Below, in pieces: positions 1 to 7,485 of a stretch of DNA of 38,644 nucleotides. The notes under the pieces were generated by a model. It made no database searches, was not told the DNA's origin, and worked only from the letters and a program-made list of their open reading frames with translations. The stretch is taken from positions 1 through 38,644 of IMG/VR virus record IMGVR_UViG_3300025645_000024; one strand, 5' to 3'. The position numbers and the translations under genes were made by a program. This DNA comes from a virus. Numbering within the stretch: position 1 is the stretch's first letter; each line of letters opens with the position of its first letter.

Positions 1-99
1 CAAGGTCAGCAACCGGCACCACAAGGCGGCTATGCTCCCCAAGGTCAGCAACCGGCACCACAAGGCGGCTATGCTCCCCAAGGTCAGCAACCGGCACCA
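1..99 (+). repeat. 39-bp in-frame tandem repeat, left end
   Basis: Two complete 39-bp units (1-39 and 40-78) and a 21-base partial unit (79-99). Each unit encodes 13 residues. Bases 1-69 are identical to 38576-38644, so the two window ends overlap. This is most simply an assembly breakpoint in a circular map rather than a physical terminal repeat. Confidence 0.9.
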
Positions 100-138
100 G
101 GGCAACCTACGCAGGCGCAAGACTTTTTACCTCAGTAA
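1..138 (+). CDS. C-terminal end of the ssDNA-binding protein (continues from 38003-38644)
   Basis: The first 138 bases are an open frame without a start. It encodes two and a half copies of a 13-residue Pro/Gln/Gly repeat and then a short tail ending in DFLPQ before the TAA at 136-138. The same frame and repeat run off the far end of the window in the gene that starts at 38003, so this is the C-terminus of that protein across the circular junction. The disordered repeat followed by a short tip resembles the general plan of SSB proteins, where a flexible linker carries a partner-binding tip. DFLPQ is only loosely like the bacterial DDDIPF tip. The true repeat number is uncertain because the assembly breaks inside it. 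Confidence 0.85.
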   Translation, partial: QGQQPAPQGGYAPQGQQPAPQGGYAPQGQQPAPGQPTQAQDFLPQ

Positions 139-158
139 AACCGGCTAACATTCCTCAG

Positions 159-180
159 GGCATTCTCGCGAGTGCCTTTT
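159..180 (+). terminator. Putative rho-independent terminator after the ssDNA-binding gene
   Basis: GGCA at 159-162 pairs with TGCC at 173-176. The inner CTC/GAG pair extends the stem past a two-base bulge, and TTTT follows. It lies 20 bases after the stop at 138 and before polA. A TATAAT hexamer at 180-185 directly follows and could be a -10 for polA, but I see no good -35 at the right distance. Confidence 0.5.
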
Positions 181-206
181 ATAATGTGAACTGATAAGGA
201 TCTGTT

Positions 207-2564
207 ATGACAATTTTTCACCACGCGCCTAGTGACGTGTACCTAGCAAGTTCGGAAATATGGGTGGACGACTGCGACCCGGTAGACGTATCCAACATAC
301 CGGCAGGCCGCACAATACCCGCAGGCATGGGGCACTCTACCGTTATGCCTTCTATGGACTTCGAGACATTTAGCGCCGTAGGTTACGACATTGACCCTAT
401 GACGGGCAAAGTTAAAGGGCAAGGTCCGCAAGGTAAAGGCGGCCTACCCGTCGTCGGCACGCCTGTCTACGCGGAGCACGAAAGCACAGAGGTACTTTGT
501 CTCTACTACGATTTAAAAGACGGCCGAGGCGTTCGCGGTTGGATTCCCGGTACGCCCGAGCCTTTCGACTTGATCGAGCATATTCGCGCCGGCAGACCGA
601 TCGAAGCTTGGAACGTTACGTATGAGTTTTGGATCTGGAACATGATATGCGCCCGCCGTTTTGGCTGGCCCGTGCTCAAGTTAGAACAGTGTTTTTGTGC
701 TATGGCTAAGTCTCGCCGCCACAGCCTGCCCGGCGCTCTCGGCGGTTGTGCGAAAGTTTTAGGCACCACCAACAAAGACCCGGAAGGCAATAGGCTGCTG
801 AATAAGCTTAGCCGACCTGTCTCGGCCACTAAAAACCGCAAAGCGCCACGGTGGACACAGTCGACAGCATGGGAAGACTACGTGAAGCTATACGCCTATT
901 GTGGTCAAGACGTGGCGGCAGAAGACGCTGCGGCGGCACTTATCCCCGACTTAACAGACTACGAGCGTAGAACGTGGCTAGCTGATCAAAACATTAACGC
1001 CCGGGGTGTTTTAGTCGAAGTAGAAAGCCTCGACGCCTGTCTGCGTATCATGCGAGAAATGCAAAAACAATATACCTTAGAGATCTGCACCTTAACGGGC
1101 GGCGCGGTTGGCGGGGCTACGGAGGTCGCCAAGCTTACCGAGTGGCTGAGCGCGCAGGGTGTTCATATGCCCGACATGACTGCGGAAAGCGTTACCGATA
1201 TGCTGAAGACCCTAGAAGACCTTCCACAGTTTGCCGCAGCTCACCGGGCGCTAGAAATACGCAGCATATTAGCCGGCGCAAATATTAAAAAATTGCCTGC
1301 TTTAAAAATGCAGCTCAATAGCGACGGGAGGCTACGTAACCAGTACATGTACTGTGGCGCGGACAGGACGGGCAGGTGGTCTGCCGGTGGCGTACAGCTT
1401 CAAAACATAACCAGCAAAGGCCCTACGTCGGCCATGTGCGAAGGTTGCAACAAACATTTTAACCCGGAAGTCGGAGATCGTTGCCCGCGCTGTGCAAGCC
1501 CTGAATATTACAAACTTAACGACTGGACGGTAGAAGCCGTCGAGCAAGCCCTAGAAGACATTAAGCACGGCAGCCTAGCGAATATCGAACAAATATGGGG
1601 TGACCCTTCGACCGTTCTCGCTGGTTGCCTGCGCGGCCTTTTCGTAGCCAAGGAAGGGACCCGCTTTATATGCTGCGACTTTTCAGCTATAGAGGCGGTA
1701 GCCGCCGCGTGTTTGGCCCGCTGTCAATGGCGGATCGACGTTTTTAATACTCACGGTAAAATATACGAAATGTCGGCTAGTAAGATCACAGGCACCCCGC
1801 TAGATACGTATTTCCAGTACAAGAAGGACAACGGCTTCGACCACCCGGACCGGAAGAAGATAGGCAAGATCGCAGAACTCGCCAGCGGATACGGCGGTTG
1901 GGTCGGCGCTTGGAAAAACTTCGGCGCAGATATGGAAGACGACGAGATCAAACAACAGGTTTTAGCATGGCGCGCAGCTAGCCCGGAGATCGTCGAAATG
2001 TGGGGCGATCAGTTTAGATGGTGCGGCCCCGGGAAGTGGGACTACCGCCCGGAGCTGTTCGGCCTCGAAGGTATGGCAATCTCCGCGATACTCAACCCGG
2101 GGACGTGTTACAGCTACATAGACATAACGTACGGGGTCTTTAACGACATACTATACTGTAGGCTACCTTCGGGCCGTTTCTTGACTTATCACCGCCCCAA
2201 GCTACTAGAGGCCGTTGACAAGCTAAACCGCGGCCCGTGTTACGACATAACTTTTGAAGGGTACAACAGCAACGCCACGAAGGGTCGCGTCGGTTGGAAC
2301 GTTTTAGAGACGTACGGCGGGAGATTATTCGAGAATGTGGTCCAGGCGGTAAGCGCAGACATACAGGCCGAAGCGCTGGTACGGTTAGAAGACAATAACT
2401 ACCCCGTGGTCATGCACACCCACGACGAAGCTATAGCCGAAGTACAACTTGGGTTAGGCAGCGTCGAACACATGGGTGCTTTAATGACTGAGCGCCCGGC
2501 GTGGGCGAGTTGGTGGCCCTTGCGCGCGGCCGGTTGGGAACATAAGCGTTATCAGAAGGACTAA
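207..2564 (+). CDS. polA: Family A DNA polymerase with 3'-5' exonuclease domain
   Basis: Replicative phage DNA polymerase of 785 residues. The N-terminal DEDD exonuclease shows MDFETF (D51, E53), a WNVTYEF motif near residue 135 and YCGQDV (D235). The polymerase domain has motif A DFSAIE (D491), motif B from about 549 to 563 (K554, Y562) and motif C HDE (739-741). A CX2C-X11-CX2C cluster (C411, C414, C426, C429) between the exonuclease and polymerase motifs looks like a zinc-binding insertion. The motif B position equivalent to E. coli Phe762 is Leu558. The ATG at 207 follows a good ribosome site (GATAAGGA). No 5'-nuclease domain is present, as is usual for phage PolA. It is preceded by the ssDNA-binding gene and followed by two small genes. 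Confidence 0.97.
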   Translation: MTIFHHAPSDVYLASSEIWVDDCDPVDVSNIPAGRTIPAGMGHSTVMPSMDFETFSAVGYDIDPMTGKVKGQGPQGKGGLPVVGTPVYAEHESTEVLCLYYDLKDGRGVRGWIPGTPEPFDLIEHIRAGRPIEAWNVTYEFWIWNMICARRFGWPVLKLEQCFCAMAKSRRHSLPGALGGCAKVLGTTNKDPEGNRLLNKLSRPVSATKNRKAPRWTQSTAWEDYVKLYAYCGQDVAAEDAAAALIPDLTDYERRTWLADQNINARGVLVEVESLDACLRIMREMQKQYTLEICTLTGGAVGGATEVAKLTEWLSAQGVHMPDMTAESVTDMLKTLEDLPQFAAAHRALEIRSILAGANIKKLPALKMQLNSDGRLRNQYMYCGADRTGRWSAGGVQLQNITSKGPTSAMCEGCNKHFNPEVGDRCPRCASPEYYKLNDWTVEAVEQALEDIKHGSLANIEQIWGDPSTVLAGCLRGLFVAKEGTRFICCDFSAIEAVAAACLARCQWRIDVFNTHGKIYEMSASKITGTPLDTYFQYKKDNGFDHPDRKKIGKIAELASGYGGWVGAWKNFGADMEDDEIKQQVLAWRAASPEIVEMWGDQFRWCGPGKWDYRPELFGLEGMAISAILNPGTCYSYIDITYGVFNDILYCRLPSGRFLTYHRPKLLEAVDKLNRGPCYDITFEGYNSNATKGRVGWNVLETYGGRLFENVVQAVSADIQAEALVRLEDNNYPVVMHTHDEAIAEVQLGLGSVEHMGALMTERPAWASWWPLRAAGWEHKRYQKD

Positions 2565-2569
2565 ACGGA

Positions 2570-2752
2570 ATGATTAATTTTATTAAAAAATTTAAGGCCG
2601 CACGCGCCGAGAAGAAACGTAAACGCGAGCAAGCCGGAGAAGCAGATCTACTTAACGAACATTACGGGGGTGACTGGTATTTCTGCGAAGCGGACCAAGA
2701 ATACAAAGACGCACTGACAACACGCACGGCAACATTTAACGACGGGGGCTAA
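2570..2752 (+). CDS. Small basic hypothetical protein
   Basis: A 60-residue protein five bases after polA, with an AGAAGGA ribosome site inside the end of polA, so probably co-translated. The first third is strongly basic (a Lys/Arg run at residues 6-20) and the rest is acidic with several aromatic residues. A basic amphipathic start could bind nucleic acid or polymerase, but that is a guess. I recognise no family. Confidence 0.7.
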   Translation: MINFIKKFKAARAEKKRKREQAGEADLLNEHYGGDWYFCEADQEYKDALTTRTATFNDGG

Positions 2753-2753
2753 C

Positions 2754-2912
2754 ATGCTGACCACATCGACTATTAACAGATTACACACAGCGATATTACT
2801 CGGCACGCAAGACACGTACCAAGGCGACATAAAACAAGACACGCTGGAGGTAATAGAGGAACTAATCGAACTTAGGGAGAAGATAGCCGAAGCGCGGGAC
2901 GTCCTCACATAA
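2754..2912 (+). CDS. Small acidic helical protein, last gene of the polA unit
   Basis: A 52-residue open frame starting one base after the previous stop, with a GGGGG ribosome site six bases upstream. The C-terminal half is a charged, leucine-rich helix (about residues 27-50), possibly a short coiled coil. Its last eight bases overlap the end of the convergent late operon (2905), and no terminator separates the two. Function unknown. Confidence 0.6.
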   Translation: MLTTSTINRLHTAILLGTQDTYQGDIKQDTLEVIEELIELREKIAEARDVLT

Positions 2913-3348
2913 ACGTATAAAACAGCACCATAAGCACAGAGTACACCACCCCGGCTATCACACCCCGATATAACAGAGCGGTGTGCTTGGCCTTGTGGGG
3001 CGCCTCGGTAAACATAAAATGCGCCCTGATATGGCAGTACGCCGCCACGGAGCCCAGCACTTGCCTGAAAGGTATGTTAGGGTAGACCCCGAACTCCATT
3101 AAGTCCCCCGCAACGCCCAACCCGAGGAAGGAAGCCGACCAAGGGAAAGCCCAGTATAAATTATCTAACGTTTCCCCCACAAAACCGAAGAACACGCCAA
3201 CGATGAACCACTCCTGCGCGTCCATTTCCCGCCTAGACATTAACGCTCCCCTAGCTGCCCCGAACCATAGTAAAACTACGTAAGTGCATAAAAAAATCGT
3301 CGTTATAGATAAACCTAAAGAGGTTAACTCAGCTATCCCTTGTATCAT
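2905..3348 (-). CDS. Multi-pass membrane protein, end of lysis cassette
   Basis: 147 residues with three to four hydrophobic segments (about 12-34, 47-62, 70-86 and 126-146). It is the last gene of the 21-kb leftward operon and overlaps the preceding gene by 20 bases. Position after the muramidase and a second membrane protein suggests a holin or antiholin role, but the sequence itself does not prove it. Another possibility is a superinfection-exclusion membrane protein. Confidence 0.65.
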   Translation of the reverse strand: MIQGIAELTSLGLSITTIFLCTYVVLLWFGAARGALMSRREMDAQEWFIVGVFFGFVGETLDNLYWAFPWSASFLGLGVAGDLMEFGVYPNIPFRQVLGSVAAYCHIRAHFMFTEAPHKAKHTALLYRGVIAGVVYSVLMVLFYTFM

Positions 3349-3607
3349 CTTTTCGTCTCTCGCCTATTTTGTTTAAAACTTTTTCGGCCATGGCCTTATG
3401 TCCTTCTAAATGCCCTCTGATATTTGACACCTCTTTCAAAGTTTCCACGTATTCCACACGTAGCGCACTGAGCTCGGCCTGCGTGCGGGCGCTCTGCTCG
3501 GATTCTTTCTTATAAAAATGGTTAATTATTTTCCACAAAACAGCGATCGCAGCGACGAGCGCGCCTATTATCGCCGCGGAGTATTTTATTATCTCGGCGG
3601 CACCCAT
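3329..3607 (-). CDS. One-TM protein with coiled coil; candidate holin or inner-membrane spanin
   Basis: 92 residues. An N-terminal hydrophobic segment (about 8-30) is followed by Lys and His residues and a long charged coiled coil (about 34-85). This arrangement fits an i-spanin (Rz-like: membrane anchor then coiled coil) or an XhlA/DUF2746-like lysis accessory protein. No outer-membrane o-spanin with a lipobox is visible nearby, which argues against a classical Rz/Rz1 pair. The ATG overlaps the preceding stop as TAATG. Confidence 0.65.
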   Translation of the reverse strand: MGAAEIIKYSAAIIGALVAAIAVLWKIINHFYKKESEQSARTQAELSALRVEYVETLKEVSNIRGHLEGHKAMAEKVLNKIGERRKDDTRDS

Positions 3608-3999
3608 TACTTACCCGCCCAAAACGCGGGACCACCATAACGATCAACCATTTTATAGTAGACCTGAGCGCGTATACGCATTAAAGCCTTAGGTTTGTAC
3701 CACTCCTTCGCACAGTCCCTGTCAATAATTCTTAGCATGTTATTACGCATAGTACGATCGGCGATATCTTTATCTTCGTTATCTACACCGAATTCGTACT
3801 CCCAGTCGTGGACGTGACAAGCGTGGCCGATGTACGTACCCCATATTCGATCAGGCACAAAGTCAAATTTAGCATTAGCCGCGCCGCAACCGTTACAGAC
3901 TCTTTTTAGCTCTTCTTCGCTAGCTTGTTTAAAGGAATTCGGTGCGGATATTACGCCCGCTATAGCTAATTTCTGGGTACATAACAACGTGGCACTCAT
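3607..3999 (-). CDS. Phospholipase-A2-like (HD-dyad) small protein in the lysis cassette
   Basis: 130 residues. A CNGCG segment (C35, C38) precedes FVPD and then CHVHDWEYE with H64-D65 and Y68, followed by a helix with a conserved-looking Asp (D81) and a C-terminal YG..FW end. The order of a Gly-rich loop, a His-Asp dyad and a Tyr resembles secreted and parvoviral phospholipase A2 and also the general plan of the DUF1353 phage family. It sits between muramidase and membrane proteins, overlapping the muramidase stop as ATGA. A membrane-lipid hydrolase acting in lysis or entry is plausible but unproven. The family assignment is from memory of motifs only. Confidence 0.6.
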   Translation of the reverse strand: MSATLLCTQKLAIAGVISAPNSFKQASEEELKRVCNGCGAANAKFDFVPDRIWGTYIGHACHVHDWEYEFGVDNEDKDIADRTMRNNMLRIIDRDCAKEWYKPKALMRIRAQVYYKMVDRYGGPAFWAGK

Positions 4000-4532
4000 A
4001 GCACAACCCTTTTATTAAACCAACCATAGATAAAACTTTCGTCTTTCTCGCGGCGTTCTGCTAGCTCTACATAAAAAGCGCCTTGCAAAACGTTAAGCAT
4101 TTTAACAAGTGTTTGCTCGTCTCTGTGCTCTAAGTACGACTGTAGTGCTCGAAGTGTTCGGCTACCGATAACGCCGTCGGCCGTCAAGTCGTCGTACAGA
4201 TCACCTTTTAGGTTTAGCACGTTAAGTGCTCGCTGAAGTATTTCCCCTGCTCTGTGTGGCCCACAGTTGACCGCAGTGTCGACCACTTCAGCCGTGACGG
4301 GTCCCGATAACACAAGCAGGTGATCAGCGCCCACCGCGTACCAAAAAATAGCCGCGTAGACTTCAAAGGCAAACGAGCAGGGTAGGTCCCGCATATCGCC
4401 TTCGTACCCGTAAAACCGGGCCATTCCCTCGGTTATGCCGTAGTTAGTTTTACCGCCGGAGTCGTCCGGGTTATCAACGTACCCCGCTTCGGCTTCAAGT
4501 ATAGCGTTTATAATGTCCTGTTTAGAGGTCAT
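3996..4532 (-). CDS. GH108-family endolysin (N-acetylmuramidase)
   Basis: 178 residues. The N-terminus has the glycoside hydrolase 108 signature EAGYVDNPDDSGGKTNYGIT (residues 15-34). E15 aligns with the catalytic Glu of the usual EGGY motif, here EAGY. The C-terminal half fits the associated peptidoglycan-binding_3 domain (ADGVIGSRT near residues 118-126). It cleaves the glycan backbone of the host wall. No signal peptide is seen, so release would need a holin, for which the two downstream membrane proteins are candidates. The ATG overlaps the stop of the NlpC/P60-like gene. Confidence 0.93.
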   Translation of the reverse strand: MTSKQDIINAILEAEAGYVDNPDDSGGKTNYGITEGMARFYGYEGDMRDLPCSFAFEVYAAIFWYAVGADHLLVLSGPVTAEVVDTAVNCGPHRAGEILQRALNVLNLKGDLYDDLTADGVIGSRTLRALQSYLEHRDEQTLVKMLNVLQGAFYVELAERREKDESFIYGWFNKRVVL

Positions 4533-4942
4533 TTAGTTGACACCCATAAATCACGCGGACTAACGCCCTTTAGGTTTTCCCGTACAATAGGTGATCTACC
4601 AACAGCCGATATGGCTTGTATTAACTCCGAGCAATACCACTTATTAGGGTCTTGCGCACCAATCCTAAACTGAAACCCAATAAGGCCTATAAAATCGTAC
4701 TCTTTACCCACCTGCGCTAAAGCGAATCTCTCCGCGCTTTTTTCGTCGCGTAAAGGATAGTCGACAATAGCGTAGTCTCCGCGTGCTTTTACTTCATCTA
4801 TGTGCGTATAAAGCACGCCTTCAAAACGAGCTTCAACAACATAATCACCGAATACAGCACCCACGTGGTGCCAAGGGCAAGCCGTTGCTGTGCGTATTGC
4901 TACGCTAAGCGGGTCGTCATCAGTAGCGAAAATAATCTTCAT
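4529..4942 (-). CDS. Circularly permuted NlpC/P60 (YaeF/YiiX-like) papain-fold hydrolase
   Basis: 137 residues. A His in WHHVG (H25/H26) precedes the Cys in WYCSEL (C104). The His-before-Cys order is the hallmark of the circularly permuted NlpC/P60 branch (YaeF/YiiX/LRAT type). A YDF segment (82-84) precedes the Cys motif as usual. In phages such proteins are often tail-associated or lysis-associated peptidases or amidases. It lies between fibre genes and the muramidase, so a role in crossing the wall at entry is as likely as one at lysis. Confidence 0.8.
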   Translation of the reverse strand: MKIIFATDDDPLSVAIRTATACPWHHVGAVFGDYVVEARFEGVLYTHIDEVKARGDYAIVDYPLRDEKSAERFALAQVGKEYDFIGLIGFQFRIGAQDPNKWYCSELIQAISAVGRSPIVRENLKGVSPRDLWVSTK

Positions 4943-4944
4943 AA

Positions 4945-5442
4945 TTACACCAAAAAATCTATATCAGCAAAAGAAACGTGAAAGCCGGCACCGCTACCAC
5001 CCATTCTATCGAGTGCGCGGTTTGTTCGTTCGGAGGTGACTTTATAATTACCGCTAGTCACTGCCTCGCCTTGTACTGTCATTAACCCGTTAACGATGTT
5101 GCCCGTCAGGTAAAGCTCTATAGGTGTAGGCGCATCGTCTGCGTACTTCACGAAAGGTAGCTTAATTAACGGGGCGTTAACGCCGGTGTCAGACAACTGG
5201 AGGGTGACTGCCGGTGTGAATCCTATCGTTACGTAGTACTTCCCGCTACTTTCTAACACACCACCGCCTGCCGAATCTGTGACAGTTACGCTGCCAATAG
5301 TTAGGATAGGTGTTGCGACAGGAGGCTCTTGGTAGGTTTGTTGCTGCCAACCTGTACCGCCAATACCTATCCTATACGTGTCGCCACCAACAAGATCCCC
5401 TTGTGTACAGTCCACCCACACACCATTAATTAATTTTTGCAT
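4945..5442 (-). CDS. Hypothetical virion-associated protein (beta-rich)
   Basis: 165 residues, rich in Gly, Thr and Val with predicted strands and no transmembrane segment. It begins MQKLINGVWVDC. It lies two bases from each neighbour in the run of tail-tip and fibre genes, with a GGGGAAT ribosome site. Composition and position suggest a fibre or receptor-facing component. No family recognised. Confidence 0.65.
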   Translation of the reverse strand: MQKLINGVWVDCTQGDLVGGDTYRIGIGGTGWQQQTYQEPPVATPILTIGSVTVTDSAGGGVLESSGKYYVTIGFTPAVTLQLSDTGVNAPLIKLPFVKYADDAPTPIELYLTGNIVNGLMTVQGEAVTSGNYKVTSERTNRALDRMGGSGAGFHVSFADIDFLV

Positions 5443-5444
5443 TT

Positions 5445-5861
5445 TTATTCCCCTATTTGGTACATGTAATGTGTTGCGTGTACTGTCGGCGTAGTCGTAC
5501 TAATAACAACAACCTCATCCACTTCACCATCTATATGCGGTATATAGCCCACGTTTCGGTAGCATGTGGAAGAGCTTTGATCGAAGTTTGCGGCACCTAT
5601 AGCGAAGGAATTCGGGGTTAGGCTTTGATCCGGGGCGTTTAACAATATTTTTGCGTTAACTACAGTTCTGGAACCCACCGTTATAGTGACATCTGTTGAC
5701 GCAGAAGCGCCTTGGTTTACCAAAGCACTAAGCCTTACGCGCTTCCCGGCGGGGGGGGTTATGGACAATAACGTCCCGTTAGAGCTAGCTGCGATAACGC
5801 CAGCTAGCGGCGCTTCATGCACTATAAACCCGCCGCCGCTTGCACCTACTTTAATCGTCAT
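5445..5861 (-). CDS. Hypothetical virion protein (tail region)
   Basis: 138 residues from the ATG at 5861. A longer reading would need a TTG at 5876, but GGAG at 5871-5874 sits nine bases before the ATG and decides the start. The sequence is beta-rich and Ser/Thr/Ala-rich, with a PPAGKRVRLSAL segment typical of jelly-roll-like phage surface proteins. It lies two bases after the fibre-like gene. Likely a tail fibre accessory or decoration protein. Confidence 0.65.
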   Translation of the reverse strand: MTIKVGASGGGFIVHEAPLAGVIAASSNGTLLSITPPAGKRVRLSALVNQGASASTDVTITVGSRTVVNAKILLNAPDQSLTPNSFAIGAANFDQSSSTCYRNVGYIPHIDGEVDEVVVISTTTPTVHATHYMYQIGE

Positions 5862-5863
5862 TT

Positions 5864-6574
5864 TTATATTCTCCAAGTATCAACGCCGTTAGACGTTAGT
5901 TTAATCGCTGTCGGCGATGTAAATTCAATTGTTGTGTCGCCGTTTATACTGTCGGAGCCTGAACGAATAACGCTAGGTTTAAACGCTTCAAAAAATAAAG
6001 GTTGCTCTATCTCGATCGAGGTGTTTGCCGTAACTGAGTTGGCAAGCGGCAACGGAAACGCTGAGCCGTCCTGTAGCTCGTTCGGCAGTTCTACCGTCAA
6101 TTGTGCCGCCGCTGTGCGTGGTGCGACTTTTAAAGGTTGCGGTGTGCTCGCCCAGTCGTTAGATGCGGTCGTTGGCTCGCTTGCGGTAACGTCTGCCAAG
6201 TCGTTCAATAACTGCCAGTAAGTCCCGTTGTGTAGCACTGAAGAGGGCTTGCTTAACGCTCCCGTTAAGCTGGCCCACGTACCTTTAAAACTCGCGGCAG
6301 ACGCTGCAAGTGCCGCACTGTCTGAGCTGTCTGCCGCGCTGGCCGCCGAAGCGTTAGCACTAACCGCAGCACTGTCCGCCAACACCCCCACCAGCACGGC
6401 GGTGTTGTTAATCTCGACTTGTGTCGCGTTCACTTGTGCCGCGAAGGTATTCTCCTCAGTAACGAGTTGATCCAAGCTGGCGACGTGCGCGTCAGCCTTC
6501 GGCACAAATACCGCAGGCGGATCTGTCCGAGCCGGTGCCGGTGGTAAAGGTGTAATTACTTGTGTGATAGCCAT
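5864..6574 (-). CDS. Tail fibre-like protein
   Basis: 236 residues. A Pro/Ala-rich start is followed by a long Ala/Ser/Asp-rich helical stretch (about 35-95) with heptad character, as in trimeric fibre shafts. It then has a short segment with paired Trp/Tyr residues (near 100-120) and a beta-rich C-terminus. It follows the tip protein with a TAATG overlap. Function is inferred from composition and position. Confidence 0.75.
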   Translation of the reverse strand: MAITQVITPLPPAPARTDPPAVFVPKADAHVASLDQLVTEENTFAAQVNATQVEINNTAVLVGVLADSAAVSANASAASAADSSDSAALAASAASFKGTWASLTGALSKPSSVLHNGTYWQLLNDLADVTASEPTTASNDWASTPQPLKVAPRTAAAQLTVELPNELQDGSAFPLPLANSVTANTSIEIEQPLFFEAFKPSVIRSGSDSINGDTTIEFTSPTAIKLTSNGVDTWRI

Positions 6575-7485
6575 TAGGTCAGCCCCTCGACGTCAATACT
6601 TAATAATGATTTTGTGTAGTTGTTTAATACTATATTAAAATCGCGATAATATCCGTAAATAATTGTTGACGGGAAGTCGACCGAGCCGATCCACGTCATA
6701 GGCGTAGTTCTATACTCTGCTAGCGTATTCTCGATAGCCCCGACGAAGTTAGTATCTACCGTAACCGCGTAGTCTGAGCGTTTGGTAAAGTTGCGCTTAA
6801 CTACTATCGGGTTGCCGAACGGGTCGCGCTCTTTGCGTGAGTAGTCCACAATACCGACGCCCGTACCGTACTCGGTGTCGCCTAGTTTACGCTGTGCGCC
6901 CATAGTTAAAAGCCCACATTTTGCCGTATTGCCTGTGTCTTCTACCGTGACTATAATATCAGCCAAGATAAAAGGCGGTAGGTCTAAAACGGCTAGGGTT
7001 TTCTGTCTTACAATCGGTTCGAAGTACCACGCGTACCAGTCGTTAACCCCGGAGGCGTCGACTAGCCCGAATGCCTCGTCGTAAACTACCCCGTCTACTG
7101 GGTCATTCATAACGATGCGTACCGTCGCGGCGTCAAGATTAAAAAAGCTCATACCATTAACCAGCGCCGACGGGGTTAACGTTACATTGATCTCGTCCGC
7201 TTGTTCCGTTTGATCGTTGATCTGGTCGCTAAACATTGCCCACCGATTCGTCGCACTTACCCGCGCCCAAAACACCGGGTTAACTAGGTCGTCGTCCTCG
7301 GGAATGTTGCCTAGGTTAGAATTTTGCAAGGACACGTAGACGGAGTGCACCCCGTCGGTGGTACGCATCTCGGTGTCGCCTTCGCTGTAGGACGTCGCTA
7401 CGTCCCATTCGGCCTCGTCATTTTCGGGCACATCGGTAGCGATTAAAACCGCGTCGGTGACTTCTACAGGTCTAATTATAATCAT
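6574..7485 (-). CDS. Tail tip/distal tail protein with an N-terminal carbohydrate-binding-like module
   Basis: 303 residues, encoded directly after the tape measure gene and overlapping it as TAATG. Residues 27-77 (AEWDVATSYSEGD, later VYVSLQNSN, then PVFWARV) match the layout of CBM5/12-type modules: W..xxxYxxGD, an aromatic strand, Asn, then W. The rest is beta-rich. Position after the tape measure points to a tail tip or baseplate-hub component with a sugar-binding surface for adsorption. Confidence 0.75.
   Translation of the reverse strand: MIIIRPVEVTDAVLIATDVPENDEAEWDVATSYSEGDTEMRTTDGVHSVYVSLQNSNLGNIPEDDDLVNPVFWARVSATNRWAMFSDQINDQTEQADEINVTLTPSALVNGMSFFNLDAATVRIVMNDPVDGVVYDEAFGLVDASGVNDWYAWYFEPIVRQKTLAVLDLPPFILADIIVTVEDTGNTAKCGLLTMGAQRKLGDTEYGTGVGIVDYSRKERDPFGNPIVVKRNFTKRSDYAVTVDTNFVGAIENTLAEYRTTPMTWIGSVDFPSTIIYGYYRDFNIVLNNYTKSLLSIDVEGLT

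Noticed and set aside
1-69. True direct terminal repeat used for packaging
   Set aside because: The repeat is one and three-quarter periods of a coding tandem repeat, so an assembly break is the simpler explanation.
1332-1547. Reverse-strand ORF inside polA
   Set aside because: Shadow of a conserved polymerase region containing the zinc cluster.
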